Shown here in pieces: positions 1-10,372 of a DNA stretch of 64,000 nt. The translations under genes were made by a program, and so were the position numbers. Within the stretch, counting starts at the first letter, position 1. Every line of letters begins with the position of its first letter. This stretch comes from Anatilimnocola aggregata. Lineage in GTDB: Bacteria > Planctomycetota > Planctomycetia > Pirellulales > Pirellulaceae. The notes below the pieces were generated by a model that saw only the letters and a list, made by a program, of their open reading frames with translations, was not told the DNA's origin and made no database searches. The DNA is taken from NCBI RefSeq assembly GCF_007747655.1, contig NZ_CP036274.1, positions 4,836,001 through 4,900,000 on the forward strand. Reading direction: 5' to 3'.

Positions 1-1
1 G

Positions 2-748
2 TTGCACCTCGATATTTACGTCGAACGCATTCGCCGTGAATACAAGGTGGAACTGGAAGTTGGTGCGCCGAAGGTCAGCTACCGTGAATCGCCAACTCGC
101 AAGTACGAATACAACTACAAGCACAAGAAGCAAACCGGTGGTTCGGGCCAATACGGCCACGTCGTCGGTTACTTCGAACCGCTGCCAGATGACTCGACCG
201 AGAACTTCGTCTTCGATTGGAAAGTGACCGGTGGTCGCATTCCAGGTGAATTCGAAAGCTCGATCGAAAAGGGTTTCCGGGCGCTCCTGAACAAGGGTCC
301 GCTTGCCGAATACCCGATTGTCGGTCTGCACGTAGTCGTCACCGATGGTTCGTACCACGATGTGGATAGCTCGGATCGTGCTTTCCAAATCACGGCCCAG
401 GACTGTCTGCGGACGCACTTCATCGATACCAAGCCGGCGATTCTCGAACCGATCATGAAGGTCGAAATCGAGTGCCCGGAAAACTATCAGGGTGATGTGA
501 CTGGCGACGTGAACCGCCGCCGTGGCATCGTCATGAACAGCGACACTCGCGAAGGAGTCTGCCAGATTCTGGCCGAAGTCCCGCTGTCAGAAGTGTTCGG
601 TTACGCGACCGACATCCGCAGCATGACGAAGGGCCAAGGTACCTTCACGATGGAACTCGCCGCCTATCGCAAGGCTCCGAGCAATGTTCAGGAAGAGATC
701 ATCGCCGAAAAGAAGAAGAACTCGAAGCAGCTTGTCGGCGCTAAGTAA
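2..748 (+). CDS. fusA: Elongation factor G, C-terminal part (gene cut by left edge)
   Basis: EF-G is the GTPase that moves tRNA and mRNA through the ribosome during elongation. Only the last 248 residues are present; the frame is open at the left edge, so the G domain lies outside. The visible part holds domain IV, with the hallmark KHKKQTGGSGQYGHV around residues 41-55, then domain V with PENYQGDVTGDVNRRRG (about 159-175) and GYATDIRSMTKGQGTFTME (about 200-218), as in full-length EF-Gs. The first codon here is an internal leucine (..LHLDIYVERIRREY..), not a start. A strong terminator follows 43 bases after the stop, so the gene ends its transcription unit. Confidence 0.95.
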   Translation: MHLDIYVERIRREYKVELEVGAPKVSYRESPTRKYEYNYKHKKQTGGSGQYGHVVGYFEPLPDDSTENFVFDWKVTGGRIPGEFESSIEKGFRALLNKGPLAEYPIVGLHVVVTDGSYHDVDSSDRAFQITAQDCLRTHFIDTKPAILEPIMKVEIECPENYQGDVTGDVNRRRGIVMNSDTREGVCQILAEVPLSEVFGYATDIRSMTKGQGTFTMELAAYRKAPSNVQEEIIAEKKKNSKQLVGAK

Positions 749-791
749 CACTCGTAGGCGAGTCATTCCATGACTCGCACACAAATAACTC

Positions 792-826
792 GGGCCAGGT
801 AGTGATGAACTACCTGGCCCTTTTTT
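792..826 (+). terminator. Rho-independent terminator of fusA
   Basis: A perfect 12-bp stem (792-803 with 809-820) and a 5-base loop are followed by six T residues (821-826). It lies just after fusA on the same strand. Confidence 0.93.
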
Positions 827-877
827 ATGCCTTCAACATCCTGAGGTCGAAGTTTATGGCAACTTCGTGGCAGGAAA

Positions 878-1612
878 TTACTTCAGGTCGCGAATGCGGA
901 TGTTTTTGAACTCGGTCCACATGGGCTTGCCGGCGTGCAACTGCAACGCGAGAACCCCTTCCGTCAGGGCCAACTCGGGATGATTATCAGTGAAATCGAG
1001 AACCAACCGGTCGTTGAGATAGTGTTGGATGTGCTTCCCCTTGGCGATGATGACAACGTCATTCCAATCGTCGAGCTTGACTAACTTTCCGAAGGAAGCT
1101 TGATCGATTAAGTCAGCCTTAATGACCTTCTTGCCATCCGATTCCCAGGTCGCTTGTTCGCCCACAAGGCAGATGCGTCCGCGTTTGCCACCTTCGTCGT
1201 AGATAAAACCGGCGACGTTGGGCAGCTTGTTCTCGTTACGGAGTTCGTGCTGGTAACCGCGGACGACCCAGTTGTTGTTCACCTTGCCTTCGGTGATGTG
1301 CTTGGAGCGATACTGGACGCCCGAGTTGTTGGTGTTGCTGCACCGGAACGAAAAACGCAGCTCAAAATCATTGAGCTTGCCATCCTTCCAAATGATGAAG
1401 GTGTTCCCCTTAGCCGGAACTTCGGCGGTGGTCTCACCGCGGATTACGCCATCCTTAACGCTCCAGAGCTTGGGGTCGCCGTCCCACCCAGTGAGATCTT
1501 TTCCGTTAAAAAGTGACCGCATGCCCGCTGTTTCAGCTGGAGCAGTGGTCGCACCATCCGGCGCTGCGGCCGGAATGAGCGTTGCCAGAGCGAGTAACAA
1601 GTTCGAGAGCAT
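878..1612 (-). CDS. Secreted DUF1080 protein (3-keto-disaccharide hydrolase family)
   Basis: This 244-residue protein has an N-terminal signal peptide (MLSNLLLALATLIPAAA) and one DUF1080 domain. The typical FNGKDLTGWDGDP.LWSVKDGVIRGE block opens it near residue 32, and a concanavalin-like jelly roll follows with FELRFSFRCSNTNNSGVQYRS and a closing EFKNIRIRDL. The family is very expanded in planctomycetes, and some members hydrolyse 3-keto glycosides; the substrate here cannot be read from sequence. The start at 1612 is chosen because GGAGAAGGAA sits just before the ATG and the signal peptide begins there. The frame is open upstream but has no signal peptide. Confidence 0.88.
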   Translation of the reverse strand: MLSNLLLALATLIPAAAPDGATTAPAETAGMRSLFNGKDLTGWDGDPKLWSVKDGVIRGETTAEVPAKGNTFIIWKDGKLNDFELRFSFRCSNTNNSGVQYRSKHITEGKVNNNWVVRGYQHELRNENKLPNVAGFIYDEGGKRGRICLVGEQATWESDGKKVIKADLIDQASFGKLVKLDDWNDVVIIAKGKHIQHYLNDRLVLDFTDNHPELALTEGVLALQLHAGKPMWTEFKNIRIRDLK

Positions 1613-1737
1613 TTCCTTCTCCGTGAATAGATGAACGTAATTTGTTAAACCGAAATCGCCTAACCGAAGGCCAGCTACGCATTTTACCCACAATAAGTTG
1701 CCGTAGGGAATTCGCCCTTCAGCTCCATGGTCGATCA

Positions 1738-2580
1738 TTAGTCTCGGTGGACACCGTAAAGTTTAGCGACGTCTGCGACGAAGAGGCGATGCTTTTCAGG
1801 AACTGCTCCTTGCCAGCGCTGGAGAAAATCAGCGAACGATTCTTTGGCAGGAGGAGGCAATGAATTGAGCCAGCGGATTGCTTCCCAGCGCGTTGGCTGT
1901 TCTTCGAAGTAAGAGAGGAGGACAACCGCCATTGCTCCATTCAACTCGCGATCGGTAGCTGTCTTGCGAAGTTGAGCCTCGTGATCGCGATAGAAAGCGG
2001 GCATTCCCTTGGCATAGATCTCGCGAGTGTGCGCCCGCTGGCGAATGACGTTGTCAGCGTATTCGCGCAGGTTATCCCGATAACTCGCCCAATGCTTGTA
2101 CGGCGGGCCGTCCTTCCAGTCTCGAGCCATACCGCGCAATACATACAGGGACGCAGTTTCACTCAGCGTCTCTTCAAACCAGCGATTGCTCGAATCCCCT
2201 TCGCGAAAACCACAAAGTACGTGACAGAACTCGTGACCAAACTGGTAAGCGTATTGTGACCAGAGGGTATTGCTCGTGTCGAGTTTCACCACGATCTCGC
2301 GGCGGTCATTCCGCTTATAGAGAGTGATCGGACCAGACTGGCCGCGAGTGACGACGAATGGCTCGAGCTCGTAGTCGGCGAAAAGTGGCCACAGTTGCCG
2401 GGCCGCAGAGTCACACACTGCGCGAATATCGGCTTCGCTGGCCGAGAAGTCCGTGGCATCGACGCGGTAGTTAGGAATCTCGCTTCGCTTGTTATCTGGT
2501 TTTGTTTCCTGAGCCGTCAGCGATGTATGGGCGATGCTAGTCGCAACGACCGCCACGAATGCCAATAAAGTGCGCGACAT
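1738..2580 (-). CDS. Secreted HExxH peptidase-like protein
   Basis: The 280-residue protein starts with a signal peptide (MSRTLLAFVAVVATSIAHTSLTAQ). Residues 116-120 read HEFCH, an HExxH zinc-binding motif, and acidic residues follow at 136-141 (EETLSE), where gluzincin peptidases place their third zinc ligand. The conserved surroundings (YQFGHEFCHVLCG, then RWFEETLSETASLY) support a metallopeptidase-like fold. No family name can be assigned, and catalytic activity is inferred only from the motif. The gene lies upstream of the DUF1080 gene on the same strand, 125 bases away. It could instead be a degenerate zinc-binding protein. Confidence 0.7.
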   Translation of the reverse strand: MSRTLLAFVAVVATSIAHTSLTAQETKPDNKRSEIPNYRVDATDFSASEADIRAVCDSAARQLWPLFADYELEPFVVTRGQSGPITLYKRNDRREIVVKLDTSNTLWSQYAYQFGHEFCHVLCGFREGDSSNRWFEETLSETASLYVLRGMARDWKDGPPYKHWASYRDNLREYADNVIRQRAHTREIYAKGMPAFYRDHEAQLRKTATDRELNGAMAVVLLSYFEEQPTRWEAIRWLNSLPPPAKESFADFLQRWQGAVPEKHRLFVADVAKLYGVHRD

Positions 2581-2719
2581 ATCGAACGCTCAGGCTGGAA
2601 GAAGCGAAATTGCAATTCGGCTCCGAATCTCGCTCGATTCTACCGGGCCACCTTGCCGGTCGATAGAATAACCGCCGGAACTACCAGGCAGGTTTCTCCT
2701 CCACACGGGGTGCACGACC

Positions 2720-3571
2720 ATGTTTAGACTCATTAGTTTGCTGGCGTTAGTCGCGTTTGCGGCAAGTGAAGTAGGAACGGCAGCGGAGCCGACACAGAAC
2801 ACTTACACCTATAAAAAGACCAAACAGGCAGAACTTACGCTGCAGGTCTATCGTCCCGCAGAGTGGGAGGCGACGAAGAAGTATCCCGCTATCGTGTTCT
2901 TTTTCGGTGGCGGTTGGAATGGCGGCAATATCAAGCAATTTGAGCCGCAGTCGCAATACCTGGCCAAACGTGGCATGGTTGCGATTTGTGTTGACTATCG
3001 CGTGAAATCGCGGCACGGCGTGACACCCGACACGTGCGTGCGGGACGCCAAGTCGGCTATTCGCTGGGTGCGGCAGAATGCTGCGAAGCTGGGAATTGAT
3101 CCTGCTAAGATTGTTGGCGCAGGCGGTTCCGCAGGCGGGCATTTGGCAGCCTGCACTGGTATTTGCCCAGAACTCGATGAAGCCGACGAAGACGCAGCAG
3201 TCTCGTCGCGCCCCAATGTGCTGGTGCTGTTCAATCCAGTGCTGAATTTCAACGTCGCTCAGTTGATCGAGCGCGTCGGCAACGATCAGAGGGTGGCCAA
3301 GTCCATTTCGCCCACTCAGCACTTAGCCAAAGATTCGCCACCGACACTGCTGATGTACGGTACCGATGACAAACTGATCGCGCAGGGGGATGAATACTTG
3401 CAACGCTCGAAGGAGCTTGGTCATCGAGCAGAAATGATGCGAGTGGATGGCGTCGGCCACGGCTTTTTCAATCGACCTCCCCATTTGCAAGCGACCATCG
3501 AGCGAGTGGATGCGTTTCTCGTTGCCTTGGGCTATCTGAAGCCAGACGCGACGGAACCGGCGAAGAAATAG
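2720..3571 (+). CDS. Secreted alpha/beta-hydrolase esterase (BD-FAE/acetyl-esterase type)
   Basis: This is a 283-residue alpha/beta hydrolase with a signal peptide ending near residue 21 (VGTAA). The oxyanion strand FFGGGWNGG is at 61-69, the nucleophile elbow GAGGSAGGH has Ser137, and the likely acid and base are Asp216 (YGTDDK) and His247 (GHGFF). The layout matches esterases that remove acetyl or feruloyl groups from plant or algal polysaccharides, which fits other glycan-degrading genes in the window. The exact substrate is unknown. A metallophosphoesterase gene starts 3 bases after its stop, suggesting co-transcription. Confidence 0.87.
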   Translation: MFRLISLLALVAFAASEVGTAAEPTQNTYTYKKTKQAELTLQVYRPAEWEATKKYPAIVFFFGGGWNGGNIKQFEPQSQYLAKRGMVAICVDYRVKSRHGVTPDTCVRDAKSAIRWVRQNAAKLGIDPAKIVGAGGSAGGHLAACTGICPELDEADEDAAVSSRPNVLVLFNPVLNFNVAQLIERVGNDQRVAKSISPTQHLAKDSPPTLLMYGTDDKLIAQGDEYLQRSKELGHRAEMMRVDGVGHGFFNRPPHLQATIERVDAFLVALGYLKPDATEPAKK

Positions 3572-3574
3572 CGC

Positions 3575-4180
3575 ATGAAACTCGGGCTGATCACGGACAT
3601 TCACGAACAAGTCGACGACTTGCGCGTCGCGCTTGCGCGCTTCAAGCAGGAGCGAGTCGACCAGATCGTGATGATTGGCGACGTCATCGAATTGGGCGAG
3701 CGGCTCGACGAGACATGCCGTTTGCTGCTTGAGTCGAAGGCGATAGGCGTGTGGGGAAATCACGACTATGGCCTGTGTGTTGACCCACCGCAGGAATTGC
3801 AGCGCAAGTACTCGCGCGATGTCTTCGAGTTCATGGGGAAGTTGCGACCGTCGCTGGAGATTGAAGGCTGCTACTTTTCGCACGTCGAACCGTGGTTGAA
3901 TCCCGAGAGCCTGTTTGATTTGTGGTATTACGATGGCCCGCCAGACGAGCATGGCAAGTTGTGGCGAATCTTTCATGCCGTTCCCAACCGCCTGATGTTT
4001 GCTGGGCATTTTCATAAATGGCTGCTGGCCTCGCCCGATCAGATTCATGATTGGCATGGCGAAAAAGCCGTGAAGCTGGACCAGGGCCGATATTTTGTGG
4101 TAATCGGGGCGGTTTGCGATGGCTGCTTCGCAACCTTCGATACTGTCACGAGCGAACTGGTGCCGCTAAGCAGCCGATAA
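3575..4180 (+). CDS. Metallophosphoesterase (YfcE/MJ0936-like)
   Basis: A short, 201-residue calcineurin-like phosphoesterase with all five metal motifs: TDIHE (7-11), GDVIE (34-38), GNHD (61-64), a central histidine in FSHVEP, and GHFHKW near residue 144. No signal peptide is visible, so it should act in the cytoplasm on a small phosphodiester or phosphomonoester. It begins 3 bases after the esterase gene and is followed 38 bases later by an ExbD-like gene. Substrate cannot be predicted. Confidence 0.88.
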   Translation: MKLGLITDIHEQVDDLRVALARFKQERVDQIVMIGDVIELGERLDETCRLLLESKAIGVWGNHDYGLCVDPPQELQRKYSRDVFEFMGKLRPSLEIEGCYFSHVEPWLNPESLFDLWYYDGPPDEHGKLWRIFHAVPNRLMFAGHFHKWLLASPDQIHDWHGEKAVKLDQGRYFVVIGAVCDGCFATFDTVTSELVPLSSR

Positions 4181-4218
4181 GCTCAACTAGGCACGAGCGC
4201 CGCAAGTTGCCTAAGATA

Positions 4219-4698
4219 ATGACAACAAGGAAGGTCTTCACTTTGCGACGTCCCAGTCCCTTTACGCAGCGGCGCGATCCCGTCGACATCAAAATGACGC
4301 CGATGATCGACGTCGTTTTCTTGCTGCTGATCTATTTCATCTGGTCGGCCAGCTTTGGGATTGTGGAACGGTTACTCCCCAGTCAATTGTCGGCCCAAGC
4401 GCCGGGAACCGGGCAACCGACAACCGAAGTTCCTCCTCCCCCCGAAGCAGATTTTGAAAAAGTGGTGGTACGGGTCACCGGAACGCAAGGTCGCGTAGGT
4501 TGGTTGGTGAATGATACGCCCGTTGCCTCACTGGCCCAGCTGCAAGGCATTCTGGTGGGGCTCAGTCGCATTAAAAGCGACGCTCCAGTGGTGTTACATC
4601 CCGATCCGCATGTTCCGCTGGGAGATGTGATCGACGTGTTCGATCTCTCGCGGCTGATCGGCTTCGAGAAGGTTCAGTTTGCCGTCGACGCCGGCTAG
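4219..4698 (+). CDS. ExbD/TolR-like energy-transducing protein
   Basis: The 159-residue protein has a basic cytoplasmic N-terminus, then the diagnostic DIKMTPMIDVVFLLLIYFIW helix carrying the conserved membrane Asp, then a proline-rich linker (PPPPEA) and a periplasmic domain ending FEKVQFAVDAG. ExbD/TolR proteins work with an ExbB/TolQ channel to transmit proton-motive force to the outer membrane. No ExbB partner is nearby, so it may be an orphan that shares a stator encoded elsewhere. Start 4219 was chosen as the closest ATG to the conserved domain. The stop abuts the stop of the convergent membrane-protein gene with no bases between. Confidence 0.85.
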   Translation: MTTRKVFTLRRPSPFTQRRDPVDIKMTPMIDVVFLLLIYFIWSASFGIVERLLPSQLSAQAPGTGQPTTEVPPPPEADFEKVVVRVTGTQGRVGWLVNDTPVASLAQLQGILVGLSRIKSDAPVVLHPDPHVPLGDVIDVFDLSRLIGFEKVQFAVDAG

Positions 4699-5244
4699 TC
4701 AGACGTTCTTCGTCACTCGCAAAGTACGCCGCTGTTGTCGCCTAAAAGCAGACAACCTCGCGTACCAGCGAAACATCAGCCCGCTCAAGACGGCCGACGT
4801 AACAGCGGGAATGAGCAGGAACCACATGATGGCTGTGCCGCTGAAAATCAATACGCTGCCGAGTGCGATCACGAGGCTGGCGATAATCAAGAGCAGGGCG
4901 ATCGTGCGGGTCCAAATCATGTCGCGACGAATGACTGCGTAGTATTGCCCATAGCCGAGCAAGGCGGCCATCACGACGGCGTTCGCTGCACCCGTCGCAA
5001 ACGGAGCTAACCTATCTGCGTCGTGGAGTCGCACATTCATTTGCGGATAGGTGTGCACTAGCCAGGCAAGAAGTACGTAGCCGGCTGCGAGTCCCAATCC
5101 CAGGCAACTCAGCCAGATCAGCACCGAGGCCCACCAGATCTCCCGCGAAAGCGGAAGTTGAACGAGCGCCGCTACCGCTTCCGTCGTTTCGTCGGCAGCC
5201 GGCGAAGCATAGGGGTTCGTTAGCCCGGACGACGTTGTTTTCAT
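4699..5244 (-). CDS. Membrane protein with N-terminal NPYASP motif, unknown function
   Basis: I recognise no catalytic family. The 181-residue protein begins MKTTSSGLTNPYASP, a short motif often seen at the N-terminus of planctomycete membrane proteins. Four hydrophobic spans follow, near residues 38-62, 84-100, 115-135 and 138-158, with a basic C-terminus (RRQQRRTLRV). Its ATG overlaps the stop of the upstream phosphoesterase gene as ATGA (5241-5244), so the two are probably translated as a coupled pair. Confidence 0.75.
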   Translation of the reverse strand: MKTTSSGLTNPYASPAADETTEAVAALVQLPLSREIWWASVLIWLSCLGLGLAAGYVLLAWLVHTYPQMNVRLHDADRLAPFATGAANAVVMAALLGYGQYYAVIRRDMIWTRTIALLLIIASLVIALGSVLIFSGTAIMWFLLIPAVTSAVLSGLMFRWYARLSAFRRQQRRTLRVTKNV

Positions 5245-6005
5245 GCGGGGGGCTTTGCAGTGGCTGTGCCGTTCTGCTCGGAGCTATCCTGCGCTTCGAC
5301 AATGCGAAACTGCAGGCCGGCCATTGGCGCTCCGCCGTTGTGAAATGTCAATCCACCCAATTGATAGCCAGCCATCGCCTGGTGCGTATGGCCGAAATAG
5401 ACGTGCTCTAAGCCTGTGCCTGGCCCATGTCCAATCCGGTCGAGATAGCCGGTCAGCCGCTGCGCCACTTTCTGCTTGGGATGAACGACACCCGCCAATT
5501 GGTGCAACCTGGCTTTCACGGCCAAATCGTAAAGCAGATGCTTTACTGGCCCGCGCGACTCATCCTTCAGCCAATGCTGGCGATTCGATTGCAACCGGGT
5601 CGCGCACATGGTGGGATGATCGGCGGCATCACCATGCAAAAAGATGCTGCCGGCCAGCCGCAGATAATAATGGTGAAATTGTAAATTGGGTGCCTGCTGG
5701 CAGTAGGCGTTAATGGCGTTGAGGAATCGCTGGTTGTAGTCGTGGTTACCGGCCACGAAGTGAAACTGGCAGTCTGGATTGCGCGAGACCAGCCGATCGA
5801 CCCAATCGACCGAAGCCCGAACAGTCGTTTCGACCGAACCGAGCGTGGACCAACGGAAGTCGAAAATGTCGCCGCCCAGCACAAACGTGCGCGCCCGCTG
5901 GGCCACCGCGTGAATTGCCTGCTCGTGCGCGGCCGCTTGCGACCTTCGCGAGAACATGTGCAAGTCGGACACAAAGTACGTACTTGGTTCCATCCCGTTA
6001 AGCAT
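5241..6005 (-). CDS. Metallophosphoesterase, LpxH-like
   Basis: A calcineurin-like phosphoesterase of about 254 residues with VSDLHMFS, LGGDIFDF, AGNHDYN, IFLHGD and FGHTHQ motifs in order. The set and spacing resemble UDP-2,3-diacylglucosamine hydrolase (LpxH) and its relatives, but the lipid A step is not demonstrated and other substrates are possible. Several starts are open (6017, 6005, 5993, plus an upstream TTG). I prefer 6005, where GGGG lies 6 bases before the ATG. The stop overlaps the start of the NPYASP membrane protein gene. Confidence 0.82.
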   Translation of the reverse strand: MLNGMEPSTYFVSDLHMFSRRSQAAAHEQAIHAVAQRARTFVLGGDIFDFRWSTLGSVETTVRASVDWVDRLVSRNPDCQFHFVAGNHDYNQRFLNAINAYCQQAPNLQFHHYYLRLAGSIFLHGDAADHPTMCATRLQSNRQHWLKDESRGPVKHLLYDLAVKARLHQLAGVVHPKQKVAQRLTGYLDRIGHGPGTGLEHVYFGHTHQAMAGYQLGGLTFHNGGAPMAGLQFRIVEAQDSSEQNGTATAKPPA

Positions 6006-6197
6006 AGCAAACCCCATACCTGACTGCGCCAAGCCGTCCAGGACAACTTCAACTGCTTAGAGCGCCAAGCTGAGCACGACTTCACCCGAAGCACCTCGCG
6101 GCGAAATCTCCCCCTCCATTCTCAACCAAAGTGTCCAACCTCAAGCCCCTTAATTGAACACTAAATGCTCGGAAACCCGAGAGATGCGCTATCTGCT

Positions 6198-6224
6198 GTC
6201 CAATTAAGCGATCCTTAATTGAAC
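6198..6224. promoter_or_regulatory. TTAATTG inverted repeat, possible operator
   Basis: An imperfect 11-bp inverted repeat (6198-6208 with 6214-6224, 10 of 11 matching, 8-bp perfect core CAATTAAG/CTTAATTG, 5-base spacer) lies in the gap between the divergent LpxH-like gene and rarA. A third half-site, CTTAATTGAAC, lies at 6149-6159. Spacing and symmetry suggest a dimeric repressor site; this is inference. The rest of the 6006-6386 gap shows no gene. Confidence 0.35.
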
Positions 6225-6386
6225 GCCCCCCAGTTAGGGCGTGAGCACGATTTTGCCCAATAACTGTTGGGGCGATCCAAATCAGGTCGCGTGTGGCCGT
6301 CTTTATTCCTGCGATCACACGACAGGCAATCCTGGCACGCTGCCACCCGGCACACAGCCAATTTGCCGCGCGGTATGCTCCGGGCT

Positions 6387-7700
6387 ATGAATCTCTTTGC
6401 CAAAGCCGAAGGTGAGAATCTCAAGCGAGCCCAGCCCTTGGCCGCGCGCATGCGGCCAGCCAGGCTGGACGAGTTCGTCGGGCAACAGCATTTTCTGGGC
6501 GAAGGAAAATTACTGCGCCGCCTGCTGGCAGCCGATCGCTTGAGCTCTGTCATTTTTTATGGTCCGCCGGGAACGGGCAAAACGACACTTGCCCGCTTGT
6601 TGGCAACGGCTAGCCGCAAGAAGTTCAAACAGTTGAGCGCCATCACCAGCGGTGTGAAGGAACTTCGCGAGTCGCTCGATGCTGCCCGCGACGAACTGAC
6701 TTCCGGCGGTTTGCGTACGCTGCTGTTCATCGACGAGATCCACCGCTTCAACAAGACTCAGCAGGATGCGCTCCTGCCCGATGTCGAAGAAGGAGTCGTG
6801 ACCTTGGTCGGGGCCACGACGAGCAACCCGTTTTTCGCAGTGAATAGTGCGCTCGTCAGCCGGAGCCAGGTTTTCGAGTTTCAGTCCCTCTCGATCGACG
6901 ACATTACGTCCCTGGTGAAGCGAGCACTGGCCGATAAGAGCCGCGGGCTCGGCAACATTCCCGTCGAGATCGACGACGATGCACTCTTGTTCCTGGCAGA
7001 GACCAGCGATGGCGATGCCCGCCGCGCGCTCAATGCGCTCGAAGTGGGTGTGCTCTCCAGCAGCGAGCGGCCGGTGAAGTTCACTCGCGAACTCGCGGCC
7101 GAATCGGTGCAGCGTAAGGCCATTCAGTACGACGCGACCGGGGACGAGCATTACGATTCGATCAGCGCGCTCATCAAAAGCATTCGTGGCAGCGATCCCG
7201 ATGCCGGTCTGTATTGGCTGGCCCGCATGCTCGAAGCGGGAGAGGATATTCGCTTCCTTTGTCGACGGCTGGTGATCCTGGCCAGCGAAGATGTCGGCAA
7301 TGCCGACCCCGCTGCGCTGCCGCTAGCTGTCGCAGCAATGCAGGCCTGCGAATTCATTGGGCTCCCCGAGTGTCAGTTGCCGCTCGCCCAGTGCGTGGCC
7401 TATTTGGCCTGCGCGCCGAAGTCGAATGCCGCGACCATTGCCATTGGCGAAGCTCGCCGCGATGTGCGCGAGCAACGCATCCTGCCGGTGCCCGTACACT
7501 TACGAGACAAGCACTACAAAGGTGCCGAACGCCTTGGTCATGGCGAAGGTTATGTTTATTCGCACGATGCCGCCGGGGGCGTGGTATCGCAGGACTATCT
7601 AGGAGTCGAGCGCGAGTACTACCGTCCGGTCGACCGCGGCTTCGAAGCCGAACTCGCCCAGCGACTGACTGAGATTCGCGCGCGGTTGCGAGATCGCTAA
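6387..7700 (+). CDS. rarA: Replication-associated recombination protein A (MgsA/RarA AAA+ ATPase)
   Basis: RarA is a clamp-loader-like AAA+ ATPase that acts at stalled replication forks. The 437-residue product has the family opening PLAARMRPARLDEFVGQQH, Walker A GPPGTGKTT (59-67), Walker B LLFIDEIHRFNK (113-122), the GATTSNPFF sensor and VSRSQVFEF, then the C-terminal tetramerisation domain with DPDAGLYWLARMLEAGED and a closing region with CAPKSNA and HYKGAERLGHG. The start at 6387 matches the usual family length; an ATG four codons earlier (6375) is also possible. It converges with eno. Confidence 0.95.
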   Translation: MNLFAKAEGENLKRAQPLAARMRPARLDEFVGQQHFLGEGKLLRRLLAADRLSSVIFYGPPGTGKTTLARLLATASRKKFKQLSAITSGVKELRESLDAARDELTSGGLRTLLFIDEIHRFNKTQQDALLPDVEEGVVTLVGATTSNPFFAVNSALVSRSQVFEFQSLSIDDITSLVKRALADKSRGLGNIPVEIDDDALLFLAETSDGDARRALNALEVGVLSSSERPVKFTRELAAESVQRKAIQYDATGDEHYDSISALIKSIRGSDPDAGLYWLARMLEAGEDIRFLCRRLVILASEDVGNADPAALPLAVAAMQACEFIGLPECQLPLAQCVAYLACAPKSNAATIAIGEARRDVREQRILPVPVHLRDKHYKGAERLGHGEGYVYSHDAAGGVVSQDYLGVEREYYRPVDRGFEAELAQRLTEIRARLRDR

Positions 7701-7736
7701 ATTCGCTTGGCAATCCGATAAGAGACTTCGGTCAAC

Positions 7737-7766
7737 AAAAATGGCCCGGTCAGATTGACCGGGCCA
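7737..7766 (-). terminator. Rho-independent terminator of eno
   Basis: A perfect 11-bp stem (7742-7752 with 7756-7766) with a 3-base loop is followed, on the minus strand, by a run of five T residues (plus-strand A at 7737-7741). It lies between the convergent rarA and eno genes and may also slow plus-strand transcription, though no T-run follows on that side. Confidence 0.82.
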
Positions 7767-7799
7767 CCGTTTGTTATCTCGATTCATCAGCTAGATGAA

Positions 7800-9224
<1,425 letters not shown>

Positions 9225-9272
9225 TCACTTATTGAGCCAAGTAGCCCGACGCGTCAGCGTTTAGCCAAACCA

Positions 9273-10259
9273 TTAGGTTGGCTGCCAGAGTTTTCCTTGC
9301 CAGGTATCGCGGGTTTTGAATTCTTGCTCCAGGGCGTTCAGCAGGCCGGGCTTATCGAGGCACCAATTGGGGCCAATGAGATAATCGGGCGGGGCATCGC
9401 CACTGACCCGTTCGACAATCATGGTCGGCGGCAGTAGTTCGAGAAAATCGACGAGGGTGCGAACGTATTCGGCTCGCTCCATCAGTTGCACCTCGCCCCG
9501 CGCCACCTGGTCGGCGAGTTCCGTTTTTTTGACGGCATACAGATTGTGGATTTTGACCGAATCGGGCTGTTGCCGGGCAATCTCCCGGGCCGTGGCAAGC
9601 ATATCGTCGTGCGATTCGCCAGGCAGACCGAGCATGATGTGGGCACAAATTTCGAAGCCGCGGCCTCGGCTGCGGGCCATTGCATCCGGAAAGCAAGCGT
9701 AGCCGTGCCCCCGGTTCATCCATTCGAGCGAGCGGTCGTGAATGGTTTGGACGCCATATTCCACGGCCAGATAGGTTTTCCCGGCGACTTCTTCTAGCAA
9801 GTCGAGCACCTCGTTGGGCACACAGTCGGGCCGCGTGCCGATGGCCATGCCGACTACCTGGGGATGTTCGAGTGCCCGGTAATAGACTTCGCGCAGGCGC
9901 TCAAGCTTGCCGTAAGTATTGGTGGCTGGCTGAAAATAGGCGATGAACGTATCGCAGTCGTAGCGGATTTTGAGGCGGCGAATGCCGTCGCTCACCTGGT
10001 CGAGAATGTCCAGACGCTTGATTCGCCGGCTGGGGCTGAAGCTGCGATTATCGCAAAATGTGCAGCCGCCGGTGGTAATGCTGCCATCGACATTCGGGCA
10101 GGTAAAGCCCGCGTCGAGACTGACCTTTTGCACGCGGCAGCCGAATTTGTGCTTCAAAAAGCGGTTGTAGCTGAAGTATCGCAGCCCCGCTCCCCGCCAA
10201 TCGAACGAGCTGGCGGGCATGCCTAGAAGAGCATCCGACCGGCTATTGATTGACGTCAT
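9273..10259 (-). CDS. YhcC/TIGR01212-family radical SAM protein
   Basis: The 328-residue protein carries the cluster-binding cysteines in DAGFTCPNVDGSITTGGCTFC (about 47-67), the family variant of the radical SAM CxxxCxxC loop, followed by DNRSFSP. Downstream motifs YFQPATNTYG, IGTRPDCVPNEVLDLL, VEYGVQTIHD, CAHIMLGLPGE and KIHNLYAVKKTELAD match the YhcC group. It probably binds a 4Fe-4S cluster and S-adenosylmethionine in the cytoplasm; the physiological substrate of this family is not settled. AGGT lies upstream of the chosen ATG. No operon partner is evident. Confidence 0.9.
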   Translation of the reverse strand: MTSINSRSDALLGMPASSFDWRGAGLRYFSYNRFLKHKFGCRVQKVSLDAGFTCPNVDGSITTGGCTFCDNRSFSPSRRIKRLDILDQVSDGIRRLKIRYDCDTFIAYFQPATNTYGKLERLREVYYRALEHPQVVGMAIGTRPDCVPNEVLDLLEEVAGKTYLAVEYGVQTIHDRSLEWMNRGHGYACFPDAMARSRGRGFEICAHIMLGLPGESHDDMLATAREIARQQPDSVKIHNLYAVKKTELADQVARGEVQLMERAEYVRTLVDFLELLPPTMIVERVSGDAPPDYLIGPNWCLDKPGLLNALEQEFKTRDTWQGKLWQPT

Positions 10260-10372
10260 ATTGGACCTGCATTACATTACTTTCAGGCGGTGAACCAAGT
10301 GTTAGGGCTCTCTTCTTTAACCCTAAACTAAACCTCTAGGCAATGGGGTTCACTACTCAAGGGACCAGAGAA

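Noticed and set aside
4051-4218. N-terminal extension of the ExbD-like gene upstream of 4219
   Set aside because: It overlaps the metallophosphoesterase gene in another frame and has no family match.
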